Origin: Hirudinaria manillensis
Lineage: Eukaryota > Annelida > Clitellata > Hirudinida > Hirudinidae
DNA: 64,000 nt
Direction of reading: 5' to 3'
NCBI GenBank assembly: GCA_034509925.1
Contig: CM067530.1
Location: forward strand, 6,134,001-6,198,000
A model generated the notes under the pieces. That model did not search any database, was not told the origin of the DNA, and worked only from the letters and a program-made list of their open reading frames with translations. Shown here in pieces: positions 47,433 through 61,297 of the stretch. Both the position numbers and the translations under genes were made by a program. The stretch's first letter is position 1, and each line of letters starts with the position of its first letter.

Positions 47433-50400
47433 TCATTCAACTTTGTCGCCACCGTACGGTTTCGTGACCGAATGGTCTGAAAAAGAAAAACAAAGTAAGT
47501 TTAGGAAAAGCAGGAGTTGCCGGTCTTCAAACAAAAATACTAATATTCAATTATAAAACCTGGTTCAGTGCTCGAATACAACTTGATGAATCTGGGCGCA
47601 AGGTTTCTGGCATGAAACAGTTTGTCCAAACCGAGATCCACACAGGATGGTTCCGATGGTTGCACCTGAAATTAGAAAATATTCAAATTACAAAATGCAT
47701 GTGCTGCATAACAGCCATTGCAGTATGAAAAATAATGGGAAATACTCCTTTGAAGATCAGGTACACTTCGTCGTTCTGCTTAAGAACTTGCGGGTTGGAC
47801 TTGCGATCGTGTTTCTCCAGGTTGAGTTCGTAACCAGTCAAGAGGGGTACTTCGGCGATGAGGAAAGTGCCAGTTTCTTTTTCAGAGTTTCTGTGAATTA
47901 AAGTCAAAGTTAATTTCCACTAATTACGATAGAGTCGTGCGAGTTAAATAAAGAAATAAAATTTTAAACTGACACGGCGCAGACTTTCAATTGAAGATGT
48001 GCAGGATCCTTCTGTTTCACTTCGACTGTCAAATCGATCGGAGAAGGTCTGATGGTCGGCACGACTTCGTTGAACTCGGAAATGTTCTGGAAAAAATAAA
48101 TAAATAGAATAAATTTAGTCATTTTAAAACCAGTCGGCTAAAATGCATGTAATTCAAAATATTAGCAAACCTGCACAAGAAGGACACCCTCTCCTGACGA
48201 TTCGACTTTCAGAGGACAACTGAGACTGAGGTTGGAATGCTTGAAAATTATGAATGCAATTATTAATAATTTAACAACATCGAACAACTTAACCAACTGG
48301 ACAATCATCTAACGTCAAAGTAAAGACTTCCAACGAAGAGAGGACTGAGGACTTTGAATGAAACTTCCTTCTTGTTCGACAAAGTGACGTTGACATCGAC
48401 ATTGACGTGTTCGTGTTCGTGGTACTCGTTGTACAGACGGAAGTACTGCGACAGGGCCTTCAATGCGACATGCGAGTCCTGAAATTGAACAAATAAATGA
48501 ATATTTAAAAATTCCCGAACAACTAAATATTATTGAAATAATTTTATTAAAACTATAAATTATAACCTCTGACGTGACGAACACTCCATCGGGTTTCATT
48601 GCACCGAGAACAAAGTTGACGAAGGGCCTTGCATCATTCAAGTCGTTCATGGCCAGGGATGTCAGGATGGCATAGGATGTTGCTTCGACGGACAATGAAC
48701 TTTCTTCTGCACTGCTTTCCTGTCCGACCTTCCAATGTCCTTCATCGCCTGAAAATTGAGAAAATTTATAACATTATTTATATGTCCTAAAACATATTCC
48801 AAACTAAGAAGAGCGCATGGCATAAAAGGTGAGTAGTTGAAGATACCATCTTGAATCATCAGCTTGTTTCTTCTTCTCAGAACTTCAAAGACTTTGTCAC
48901 TCCTGGCGAGGGTCAGAGCATAAGCGGCAATGTTGAGGGAATAGGAATCCTTGTCGAGATCTCCCTTCAAGAGGACCTTTTCAATGTATTCCACCGATTT
49001 TTTGGTCACAGATTCTACCAGTTTGACTTCTTCCTCAGGGAGCTGTTCAATTATCAGTTATGTCGTGTTAATTAAGTTAAAACATTGTTTACTATTTCAA
49101 ATATTGCATTAATTACGTACTTCAAGATCGTTGACAGCTTCGAGAAGTGAGGCGACCACTTGAGATGTCAATGGGACATGATGGGACTCTTCATCCTGTT
49201 CGAAACAATTAATTACAAAATATACTTTTGATCGAACGATTTAAATCCAGTGAGAAAATGTCGTACCAAATCAGTTCTAAGAACAATGGCAGTCTTGTCC
49301 TCAGCAAAAGATCCGTCTTCTTTCTGCTGTTTGGCCAGCCAGTTCATCGTTTCGGTGACTTGTTCCTCGCTCCATGAAAGCACATTTCTCAGCATAACTC
49401 TTGAATCCAACATCAGAGAAGTGAGCCTGCAAACATTAAACATTTGTTTGAGAACTTTGTTCATAAGTCCTTCAAACGAAAAATATGTTTTACCAAATGT
49501 AACCAGGTTGTGCTCGGTAGAATGAGTAGGAACCATCCGCATTTCTTTTGTTCAACAGATACTGCACAGCTGAATCAGAAAACAAAATATTAAATAAATG
49601 CAAATTATTTTAAGTGAATGTAGAAGAAAAAGAAACTCACAGTCTCTAACGGATCGGATGCATTCTTCCTTCTCTACTGGAACTCCTAAGGTAGCATCGA
49701 CAGGCAGCTTTTCCTCGTCGTATTCCACGTGAACAGAGTTGTCGAAGAGCGAGTTGTTGGAGACGTGTTCGAGGACATTGACGGCGAGGACGAACCACAT
49801 TTTCGTTCTCTCCTCCAGAATGCACGATTCGTTCACTCGTTCACAGACGTGTTCAATGGCAGGACCCAAGGGATGACCTGTGACATCAAATCGTTTTAAA
49901 GTTTTAAACTAACACTGTTTGTGACGAAGTAGCAAGTTAGTTACCGTAGAACTTGACATGAGCTCGTTCTGACATTTCGACGTGATTTTTGACGTCCGAC
50001 TTCCTGACGTCAACTTCGAGGACTTGTTTTCCGTTGAAGTTGTCGAGCAACAAACTGTCTGATTGAACCACTTCGTATCCTTGGTACTGCAATGAAAATT
50101 TTATTTGTAAATTGTCAACTGAACTTTAGTTTCTAAATACCCCCTTTCCCCCCTCCGCCAAACTAATCATGTTGCATACTTTGAGTTCGATTGAAGAATT
50201 GAGTTTGTGGTGTTCTTCATCGTAGACGACCTCGACTTGAAACTCGAGAGGTTCTTGTGTTGTTGGTGACGTCTTCAAGGGGATTGTAACCACTTCCAAC
50301 TGATTGGGTTTCAACTAAAATTTAAAAAGAAAAAATTTTAAAGTAATTTATATTTTTATATGGTATCTTAAAAAGCTGACACTGACAACAACTTCTTTCC

Positions 50401-53400
50401 CCAGAAATCTGTCTTCCGCAATCTCTCCCTTTTCCATGCTATTCCCTCTTTCTTTCACGACCACTAGGACCTGTAAATATTTTAATATAATGTTGTCATG
50501 GAATTTTTTGTCATTAGATTTACCGAAGGACAGAACTTTTGGAGTTTACTTTGGTTTCCTTTTCCTGGTTGTTGAACAGGTGAACTTCCAAGACGACCTC
50601 CTCTCCACGTACCGCTGATTCCGGATGTCTCAATGTTGTCAGAACTTTCGATGTGAACATCAACTGAAAAATAAAAGGCATTATGTATACACTATACATT
50701 ACACAACTTTTATCTACTGGTTCCCATCGAAAATATGGAATCAAATTCTATAACCATTTAAAATAAAACTAAGTAGGAATAACAATAATAACAAAAATAA
50801 TAAAACAGAATGTAGGTGACAACACAACACACCTGCACAGGGCTTTCAGCAACAACGAGACCCTTTCCAGGAATGTGACCAAATGCAGCAAGAGTGTAAA
50901 GTCGTGCTTCCTCGGGGAGAACTAAATGAATTTTCTCTTCACCTGACGGTCTGAAATATAAATTTTTAATATGAATTTCACATAATTCGATAAATACATA
51001 TAGCATGCAACAAATACATAAACTTGTACGACAAACTAACCCAACGGTGACATTCAATTCCCACAGCTTCCACAGAAATTCCTCAATGGTATCCAAACTG
51101 GAAGGTTCGAGGTCGTCCAGAGTTCCATTTGTGCGGACAGGAGTCGGCCACTGTTTGCTCGGATCGGAGAAGACGGGTCCGTTGGTAAGCAGGAGACTTG
51201 CGGATTCCTGTTTGGCATAAATAACAATTGTTAATGAAGAATAATATATTTTATATAGACGGTAATAATGTGCAATAGCAACTGACGTTGTGCACTCTTA
51301 GCGAATCAGGTGCCAGGGAAGGAATTGTTGAAATCCTTTCGCCCAATTCATCGATGGTTCTTGTGAATTCTGATGAATTCAAGTTGCGAAGGTATCTCAG
51401 CATCCTCTCATGAGCCTTTAAAAGTAAATTATTATTATTATTATTTTTAGTAGGAAGTGTATGAATAAGTTTCAAACTAACGGCGTGTTTACGGAGTTCC
51501 TGTTCTTTAGGCTCGAAAACGAGGAGATCCGAAGTTGTCAGTAGATGAACGCAAGTGAATGGCTCTGCTTTTACAAGGACTTCTACGACATCTCCCGGTT
51601 GAGCAACTTCTGATTCCAACAACAGTTCCAGCTAGGAAAATTTAATTAGTCTATGAGTGAATATAATAAGCGTGTACAGGTAATACTTACAGGGTTCTCG
51701 TGTCTTTCCTCAACGACAAATCGAAGACTGTCGGATAGAATTTCGTTGCTTGGACTCAGAACTTCCACGACGAGACGCGGGGAGGACAAAAGGTGGCTGA
51801 CATTGTGCGGGATGACCAGAGAGATTTCGTGCTTCGTTGATGGAGAGTAAACTCCCCATTTTCCAGAGAGAACCAACCCTGATTGACAGAGGACCTGGTA
51901 CAGGATCTCACTGCTGGGAAACGATGATTTGACCCTGACCTTCAGCGTTTCACCCACCTGCAAAGCAATGTCATTCATTGTTAATTCACCGGGTATGTGA
52001 TTCTCGGAACGAAATTTCAACTGATAATTCACTCACAACAACTCGTGGTGGCATTTGTTCCGACAAAACTTGTACGAAATGCTCCTCTTGGGTTGCAAAT
52101 GGCAGGATTTCTTCCAGATGAGCTCTCACATCCTTACCAGTCTCTTTATCATCAAAGTGAGCCTGGGATATAAAAACATTTCATGAATATTATATTTTTT
52201 ATATTAATTCATTTCTAAATTAGTTATTACTTCGAGTTCAAGTTTCACGTCTTCCTTGGGAACTTCGAATGAAAATTCGCCGAGTGAGTTTGGTTCGAGC
52301 TTCAAAGTGAGTGTCTCTTCCCTTGGACCTTCTGATGATGGAGTGTAGTGTTTCACTTTGATTGTCACCTCTCTTTCCTCTGAACTGATTGGAAGCATTT
52401 CTTCGACAGATTTCAGCAGAACCTGAAATAAAATTTTAAAATATTATTAAATTATTATAATGGTTGCCATTCTAGGTTGACTGAATATAGTTTCGTCCTC
52501 ACGTGTCCAACGTAGGAGAGTCCAGGTTTGAAGAAGACAGGAGTGAATTCACTGAAGAAGAGCACATGGGATTGGTCGACGAAAGTCACGAGGACTTCTC
52601 TGGTGACAGGAACCACTGATTCGGGACTCTTTTCATTTTCCTCTTTATGTTCTCCTTCCTTCACTCCACCACTTTCACTCCTGCCTTCACGTGGAGGACG
52701 CAGTTCTTCGACTTTGACCGAGACTCTGATTTCGTGTCCAGTCAGAGGTTCTTCTACCTTCAGACCCAAGAGTTGTTTGATTTCTGCAGGTTTCAGGGAA
52801 ACCGTTCGGTGGCCAGTTTCGAGCTGTTAAAATACATCAATGTTACTTTATTAATTTATATTAATTATCTAAAGAAAAAATATTCAATTAATGTTCAATA
52901 GTTGGCATCGCGCCAAATTACCTCGACTGAAGGCAATGGTACGGATTTGGTGCCGTTTCCGAGGGACAGTGCCAGCTCAACTCTTCCTTTCAATGGAGCT
53001 CCAGAAGGATGACTGTAGAATTGGAAAAAAAGAAGATGCGATAAATGTTACGAAGAATCTATGGCATTCAATTGCCTAACATGCAGTTACCTGGCTACCA
53101 CGCTGACCTCCAAGTTGTGACATTTGCTCTCATCGGTTGAGTGAAGAACGTGGTACCTCGGAGATCTGACATCAACCAGGAAGTGTTCTTCATCTGAAAG
53201 AAAAATGAAACGTCATTTGTTTCGTCAGAAACAGTTTCTAAAAAAACGTCCTACCGTAAGGTCCAACGGGTTTTTCAACTTCGATGGTTTGGTTGACCAT
53301 TTGCTCCTGAAAAGAAAAACATGAATTAATCAAGTAATTGTATGTGTTTTAATAGAATATAAATTTAATATATTTTCATCCTCACGTGACTTTCCAAGGA

Positions 53401-54614
53401 GAGAATCCACTCCTCTGGCAGGGCAAGAGGTGAAATGAAGTATTCCCTCGTGATGAGACCTGAATTAGAAATAAATATTAACTAATGTTATTTATTTCAT
53501 GTTTGATTGAGAATTGAGGTCATTTCAGGTAAACCTTCTTCGGCTGTGACGTTTATCCATTCGACCAAGAGATCACCATGCGAATTCTGAAAAAAAATGT
53601 TATTTTTATAATTATTATTATTATTGTTGATGTTAAAAAATATTTTAAGTCCCACGTGGATAGAAAGGTTGACAGGTTTCAAGTACGGTTTCAATTCCTG
53701 GGTGTGGACCAAGGACTCGATATTCACTGAAATTGAAAAAATTGAATTAAAATCTTATTCGTCGGTAATCATTAGTCAGATTAATAATTAAATTATATAA
53801 TAATAATAATCATAACCTATATCATAATATATAATAATAATAATTTACAAACCAAGTTCCCCAGGATGGTACTTCAATTTGTCAGTTCGCAAGGAAACCA
53901 GCAACTCTCTTCTTCCAGTTGGAACTTCGACTGAACGTGAAAACTTGAAGCAGGAACACGACTCGATCTTCAGGACGGACTTCTCTCCCAAGGATGTTTC
54001 ATCGGGCGACACCTGAAAATTTATCAGTTAATTAATTATGCATCAATTACAGGTCGAGCAGACGAGATGCCTTGAATGTTTCGTTCTAACCATGACGCGC
54101 AGTGTTTCGGAGAAGCCTGTAAAATTAATAAAGAAGCATTTAATAGAATTTCAAGGATAAAAGTTAAAAACAAAACTTAAAATTTACTTTTCGGAGTTTT
54201 GTCCACTTCAATTGTCCACGAGGAACGATGCCAGAGGTGGTCGTCAGAAGTGACTCTCAAATCAAGGACGCATTCATCGCTGGTTTCCTTCTTTCCTTCT
54301 TCCTTGGGGTCAGAGCGGACGAGGTCAAGCAGGTGCAGGTCGATCAGAAGTTCAGAGCCGGGTACGAGAACATCGCTTGTTACGACGATGTAGGACCTGT
54401 AAAAGAATATTTAAGCATATAAAACTATCGTCGACGCCTCTCACATCAACGTACACTTCCAACTTCCAACGTACGTGTTGGTCGTTGGAACAGCTTGGAT
54501 GGCCAAACTGTTCCAACTTCCAACGTACGTGTTGGTCGTTGGAACAGCTTGGATGGCCAAACTGGAAACCACGAACGCTGACAACAGGAGCAGTAGCAAC
54601 GGATGTCTCTCCAT
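47433..54614 (-). CDS. Alpha-2-macroglobulin/TEP-family secreted protein
   Basis: About 34 short exons encode roughly 1,550 residues, from a signal peptide (MERHPLLLLLLSAFVVSS) at 54614 to the stop at 47433. Landmarks in order: a first macroglobulin domain (SYIVVTSDVLVPGSELLIDL), second domain (LLVSLRTDKLKYHPGEL), a Glu/Pro/Ser-rich insert in the exon around 52600-52760, further macroglobulin-like domains, the degenerate thioester region (exon 49869 to about 49640), the helical thioester domain (NADGSYSFYRAQPGYIWLTS, VTETMNWLAKQQKEDGSFAE), and the C-terminal CUB and receptor-binding parts (PLLTGYELNLEKH, NDEVYLIFKG, PRFIKLY). The canonical GCGEQ is replaced by ILEER, so no thioester can form. 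This resembles thioester-less members such as insect Mcr. Likely roles for the family are pathogen binding or septate-junction structure; which applies here is unknown. Exact borders of most exons were not individually checked. Confidence 0.9.
54462..54569 (-). repeat. 54-base in-frame tandem duplication in TEP exon 1
   Basis: Two apparently perfect 54-base units (54462-54515 and 54516-54569) repeat 18 codons of the minus-strand gene. The encoded segment SLAIQAVPTTNTYVGSW occurs twice in a row right after the signal peptide core. The lack of divergence suggests a recent event or an assembly artefact. Confidence 0.92.
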
Positions 54615-55065
54615 CTGAAAATAAAAAGAATAATTTAATTAAATGTATAAGAATTCAATTCAAAGAAAACCTCACCTCGAATGTAACAAGAAATCGCAAG
54701 AAGCAATTTTTGTTACTGACTGCCAACGGTCTTCTCTGATTCTCTTTTATACACTTTTATACGATCGATAAAAAATTGATTCCCAACTTTTCAATTAAAA
54801 ATTGCTTGCTGTAAAATATAATTTATTGTAATTTCAGATATTATAAAATAATTTCTTGCGATATTATATCTTAAACATCATGCAACTCTAGTGTTATATA
54901 AATACTTATATATCACATGTTTTATGTTTTATATAACTTTTGACTTCATTGGTAGTAGACTGTATTATAATTATAATTATAAATGTTATTAAATCAAATT
55001 AAGTGCAATTTTTAATTATAAATATTATTAATAATTTATTAGTTGTTTTATTTTTTTTATTTTTT

Positions 55066-55150
55066 TTTTCTAAACAAAATGAAGGGTCATCCAATGACCA
55101 CTCACACATTTTGCAATAGCGTAATTCGACAGAATTACTTATTAATAAAT
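55066..55150 (+). repeat. Diverged interspersed element, left copy
   Basis: Shares with 57244-57330, in order, TTTTTCTAAACAAAA, a GGGTCAT/GGCTCAT block, ATGACCACT, ACACA.TTTTG and a C.GAATTACTT/CAGAAAATATG end. The two copies are in direct orientation, about 2.2 kb apart. Confidence 0.55.
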
Positions 55151-55481
55151 AATTAATTAGGATTAATCTTTTTAGAATTTCAGTGTGACAGATTATTTCA
55201 ACTCAAAGTTTAGGTTATTTGCCTTTAATTAATTTAACCTTCATTTCCTTAGTTATGAAAGCAATTATAAATTATAATTTATAATAATAAAACGGCGAAT
55301 GACTCATGGGCTGCACTTCTCACATAAAAATACCTTCCACGCTGATATCGACGTTGAAGATCAATGGCCAAGAATATTTAATTAGATTTCACCAAATTTA
55401 ACTTTGATTGGATGTTATTGATTTTATCATTTCTTGCGCTGAGGCTAAAATTTTCGAACAATGTGTGAAATTTACTTTAAT

Positions 55482-55549
<68 letters not shown>

Positions 55550-55557
55550 ATTATTAA
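55482..55557. repeat. (AAT)n-(ATT)n self-complementary microsatellite
   Basis: About 22 bases of AAT units are followed by about 50 bases of ATT units, giving a near-perfect inverted repeat able to fold into a long hairpin. Confidence 0.95.
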
Positions 55558-57243
55558 TTCGCTGTTTATGTTTCTCCTTTACAATAAGGTCTAAAGCATA
55601 TCATCTTCCTATGGATTTGTAGCCAATCTTTTGAGTGTTTTTCAATGACCAAAACAACTTCATAGCATCTCATCCAATGGTAGCCTCTCTCTGCTTAAAC
55701 TCGGGCTGCCCTGCCAGCATATAAATATGAAAACCTATATGTCAACAAAGCATTTGGCTGATCTTTTGAATCCCGATGGGATGTGAAGGCACTTCTTAAC
55801 CAATCCCCATTTGTATGGCGCCCCCATACGATCCCAAAGAAAAAGCTTATTATGAAAAGCCCACATTTACGTAAAAATCGCTAGCCGAATAAAATTGTAA
55901 CTAAGGACGAAACAGTTCTGCCAAACAAATTAACCCAAGTTAACCAAATTATTTTCGTTTCCTGTGGCGGCTATGAATGTCCGTGGTCGAACTCCCTATT
56001 CGCCAATGTCAGCCACTGATTTAGGACTCTTTTCAAGATTCTAAATCATGAGTCGGCAATCCATGACACTCGTGCCGGTCTGGCGCTCGTAGTGATTTTT
56101 GTTAGCAAAGAAGACCAAAGTTGTGTCATATAGCTGCAGGGCAGGCCAAAACAGTAGAAAGTTGTATACCAGAATTTATCAACTTTGCTGATCTTTTATC
56201 TGACAAAAAAAATAAGTTAATCCACATCAATGAAAAGATGTAGCTTCAAAACTTTGGCACGTAACAACAATGGCAGCAGTTATAATGTACTGAGGTTGCA
56301 GCTGAGCTTGCGTCAAAGAAATTAATGTTTTTTTGACACTTAAAAACACCATTAAATTAATTCTTCCATAGGTCACATATGTGCCCTATAAAGATCAGTC
56401 AAAATACAAACCCATCAAGCTGGAAGTTTAAAACTGTCAGAAACGTTTTAATAGATTCACATTTCACGATGTTATATACAATTAATCAACCAGTATGAGT
56501 GTCTAATCATTCTAGATAAATGCCTGTGCAGTTCCAAGAATGTTGATTGCTCAAATGATAGACCGATTAGTATTAATCAATGAATGATTATGAGTGATTA
56601 ATATCATTAAGGATCACAAGGATCTCTCGTAGGATAACTTCATCCTTCTGCCTGATATCCCCATTCGTTATGTGGTCAGCAGACAAAACATCAATTCCAG
56701 GAAACACCAGCAATATATAATGTTTCTAGTTGAAGGCAAGTCCTTTTTTCTTATAATAAACAATATTCTTTAAATGAACAGTGCACTTGTTGCAGAATGA
56801 CCATGACTGATATTCATTTGGAATAAATTTACGAATTTAGGCCAATAATAACACATTAATTCGATTTCACTTATTGTATTGCTGGAGCGCAATTAATTTA
56901 AGCAAAAATTAACAAAACAGACTTAGTCCCGCAAAACAAGAAACTGAATTAGAGAGAGATTCAGTCAAGTACGTCTTGGATATCTTTTAGAGGTTCTCAA
57001 CTTTAATGTTGCCAACAGTAATTGTTGGGATTGCTGAGTGGTAAAATAAATGCATTGATAGATTTCTTTTTGTAATGGTCATATATGTCGAAATGAATAT
57101 TCAATTTTTAATAATATGAGATGGTAATGTAATAATAAAAACTCAGACCACTGCTACAACTCTTTGATTTATTAATTATGTAATAAAATCGAATTTGTCG
57201 TAACTCAAAATTCTTGAATAAAGTATATTTTATTTTTATTTTA

Positions 57244-57330
57244 TTTATTTTTCTAAACAAAACCAAGGCTCATTTGATGACCACTTACACAATTTTGTAC
57301 AGCGTTTGTCAACAGAAAATATGTTATGCT
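57244..57330 (+). repeat. Diverged interspersed element, right copy
   Basis: Partner of the element at 55066-55150 in the same orientation, ending about 200 bases before the ARL1 start codon. Confidence 0.55.
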
Positions 57331-57526
57331 TTAAAATTAAACGTTATTTATTGAAAGCATTAAAAACATATAAGTGTGAAATGTGAATGTAAGGATTTAA
57401 ATTATATCGTTAATATATTACATATTTGCTTACCTTTTAATCGTTTCTCACCTAACTTTGTCCGGTGCATAACATTTGTTGATGTCGAGCTGTTGACGTG
57501 TAGAAACTGTTTACATATCGTGAATC

Positions 57527-59439
<1,913 letters not shown>

Positions 59440-59830
59440 AGTTAAAGACCGGAAGGCGACGTTCGCTTCCGAGGTTCGACGAGAGAACGTGCGCGACGAC
59501 GATATATTTGATTGTGAAGATTTTATTACCACGTATCTGTTGGTTTCATTCCCTTTTCTTTCGTTCAATTGAATTCGTTTGGGAAGCTTCCGTGTCGTTT
59601 TTGTTCGGGTGCACGGTTCAACGTGACGCTTCGTGGTTAACTTCGGGTCGGGTGGAATGCTTTTCGTCGAAAGAACGAGTCGAGGGAACCTTTGCGGCGG
59701 CGATGGGTGGAAATCAAGCTCTGCGATGAATCGAAGATGCGGCTACGACTCTATAAAATGAAAGACCGGGTATTCGAGTCTAAAATGTGTCTTGTAGGCA
59801 AACTCAAATGAATGAAGACGAAAAGGGGTG
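59440..59830. other. GC-richer spacer between convergent ARL1 and Kv genes
   Basis: Bases about 59450-59720 are GC- and CpG-rich compared with other intergenic DNA here. They may hold the ARL1 3' UTR, or a distal 3' coding exon or UTR of the potassium channel on the minus strand. No frame is recognised. Confidence 0.35.
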
Positions 59831-61297
59831 TTAGAGATGTAGTGCCAGCATACTTTTTAACTTACAGTTGTTCCTTTTCAATTTGTGCATCGTCGGGGAC
59901 CTACTCTGACCTGAGCTTTGCTGGTCTTCTTGTGGAAGTTGAATGTTTTCCATGGTTTTGCTGCTCTCCGAGTCTTGGTGAGAAGATGAGGAAATCTGAT
60001 TGCCGCTGGAGTTGGAAACGCCCGAGCTGAAGGAATATGTCGAATAGGAAGGTGTGTAGAAATTGTTCGGACAGGGCTGAATGTGGATGTACATTTCCTT
60101 TTCCCTGTTGTCGGTCTCGCGATTGTAGAAGTAGTTGAAGTTGGAGACTATCACGGGTACGGGCAGAGCGATGGTCAGGACCCCCGCTATGGCGCACAGC
60201 GATCCCACCAGTCTCCCCCACGGCGTCACGGGGTACATGTCTCCGTAGCCCACGGTCGTCATGGTAACGACAGCCCACCAAAAGGCATCGGGAATGCTCG
60301 CGAATTTTCCAGTGTCTGTTTCGGCGAAGAAAACGGCGCTGGAGAAGAGAACGACGCATATGAAGAGGAAGAAGACGAGAAGACCGAGTTCTCGTAGACT
60401 GGCTTTGATTGTTTGTCCGAGGATTTGGAGACCTTTCGAATGTCTGGACAGTTTGAATATGCGGAATACTCTGACGAGTCGAATGACTCGCAATATTGCC
60501 AAGTACATCCTCTGATCCTGAGCGTCCTCGCTGTCCGCTAGGATCGTGCTGAGCGTGACGAAGTAAGGAATGATCGCCATGAGATCGATGAGGTTCATGA
60601 TGTTCTTGAAAAACTTGACGTGGCTCGGGGAGGCTGCAAATCGAATAATTAATTCGAAGGTGAACCACACGATGCAACAGGTTTCTATGACGAAGAAGGG
60701 CTCCGAGAAGCGCGGCATGTCATCGATGAACGACTGGAAGTTTTGGACGTTTGACGTGTTGTAGCTGCGGAGAGTTTCCTTGTAAGTTTTGAAATCCGGC
60801 AGAGTTTCGAGACAAAATATAACTATGGATAATAAAATGACGCTCACGGAAAGTATGGCGATTATCCTCGCTGCGATCGAGCTTTCTGGATATTCGAAGA
60901 GCAGCCAAAGACTCCTTTGGAATTCGTTCGACGGTAGCATTTGATCTGCTTCTCTGATGATGCCTTCCTCTTCTTTGTACTTCTCGATCACGTTATCGCC
61001 CAGCTCGTAAAAACTTATCTCATCCGAAAATACCTCAATCGGGACGTTGATGGGCCTTCTCAGGCGCCCCCCGCTCTGGTAATAATACAATATGGCATCG
61101 AAGCTTTGCCTGTTCCTGTCGAAGAAGTATTCGTTGCGCAGAGCATCGTAATACTTGATTCTGCGACTGGGATCGCCAAGGAGACTGTCAGGGAAAGTGC
61201 TGAGGGTTTTGAGTCTCGTCTCTACTCTCATTCCGCTCACGTTGATGATGACTCGTTCATCTGCTTTCTCCTGTCCCTCTGAGCCCTTATCGCTCAT
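59831..61297 (-). CDS. Sh: Voltage-gated K+ channel, Shaker/Kv1 type
   Basis: One uninterrupted frame of 488 residues from ATG 61297 ([20 protein letters not shown]). It forms tetrameric delayed or A-type K+ channels in excitable membranes. In order: the T1 tetramerisation domain (about 13-110, with [11 protein letters not shown] and [19 protein letters not shown]), S1 ([17 protein letters not shown]), S2 ([16 protein letters not shown]), S3 ([15 protein letters not shown]), S4 with regularly spaced Arg ([19 protein letters not shown]), S5, the selectivity filter TVGYGD (348-353) and S6 with PVPVIVSNF. The start lies 14 bases after a likely acceptor (TTTCAG), so a 5' exon, possibly coding an alternative N-terminus, is expected upstream. 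The C-terminus ends LALHL rather than the usual PDZ ligand; a GTAAGT donor near the end (NNC|KLK) suggests the last codons shown may be intronic. Confidence 0.96.
   Translation of the reverse strand: MSDKGSEGQEKADERVIINVSGMRVETRLKTLSTFPDSLLGDPSRRIKYYDALRNEYFFDRNRQSFDAILYYYQSGGRLRRPINVPIEVFSDEISFYELGDNVIEKYKEEEGIIREADQMLPSNEFQRSLWLLFEYPESSIAARIIAILSVSVILLSIVIFCLETLPDFKTYKETLRSYNTSNVQNFQSFIDDMPRFSEPFFVIETCCIVWFTFELIIRFAASPSHVKFFKNIMNLIDLMAIIPYFVTLSTILADSEDAQDQRMYLAILRVIRLVRVFRIFKLSRHSKGLQILGQTIKASLRELGLLVFFLFICVVLFSSAVFFAETDTGKFASIPDAFWWAVVTMTTVGYGDMYPVTPWGRLVGSLCAIAGVLTIALPVPVIVSNFNYFYNRETDNREKEMYIHIQPCPNNFYTPSYSTYSFSSGVSNSSGNQISSSSHQDSESSKTMENIQLPQEDQQSSGQSRSPTMHKLKRNNCKLKSMLALHL

Larger units (their letters stand above)
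54615..57526. other. Intergenic region with repeats
   Basis: No gene was recognised between the divergent TEP and ARL1 starts. The region contains an (AAT)n-(ATT)n palindrome (55482-55557) and two diverged copies of an 80-90 base element about 2.2 kb apart (55066-55150 and 57244-57330). The stretch 55580-57200 is less AT-rich in places and could be a decayed mobile element, but no transposase-like frame is readable. Confidence 0.4.

Noticed and set aside
54377..54739. 120-residue plus-strand frame with a repeated NFQRTCWSLEQLGWPN-like unit
   Set aside because: It is antisense to the 54-base duplication in TEP exon 1; the repeat explains it.
59901..60677. 258-residue minus-strand frame overlapping the Kv gene
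   Set aside because: A shifted frame of the Kv coding region with Arg/His/Ser-rich composition; a shadow only.
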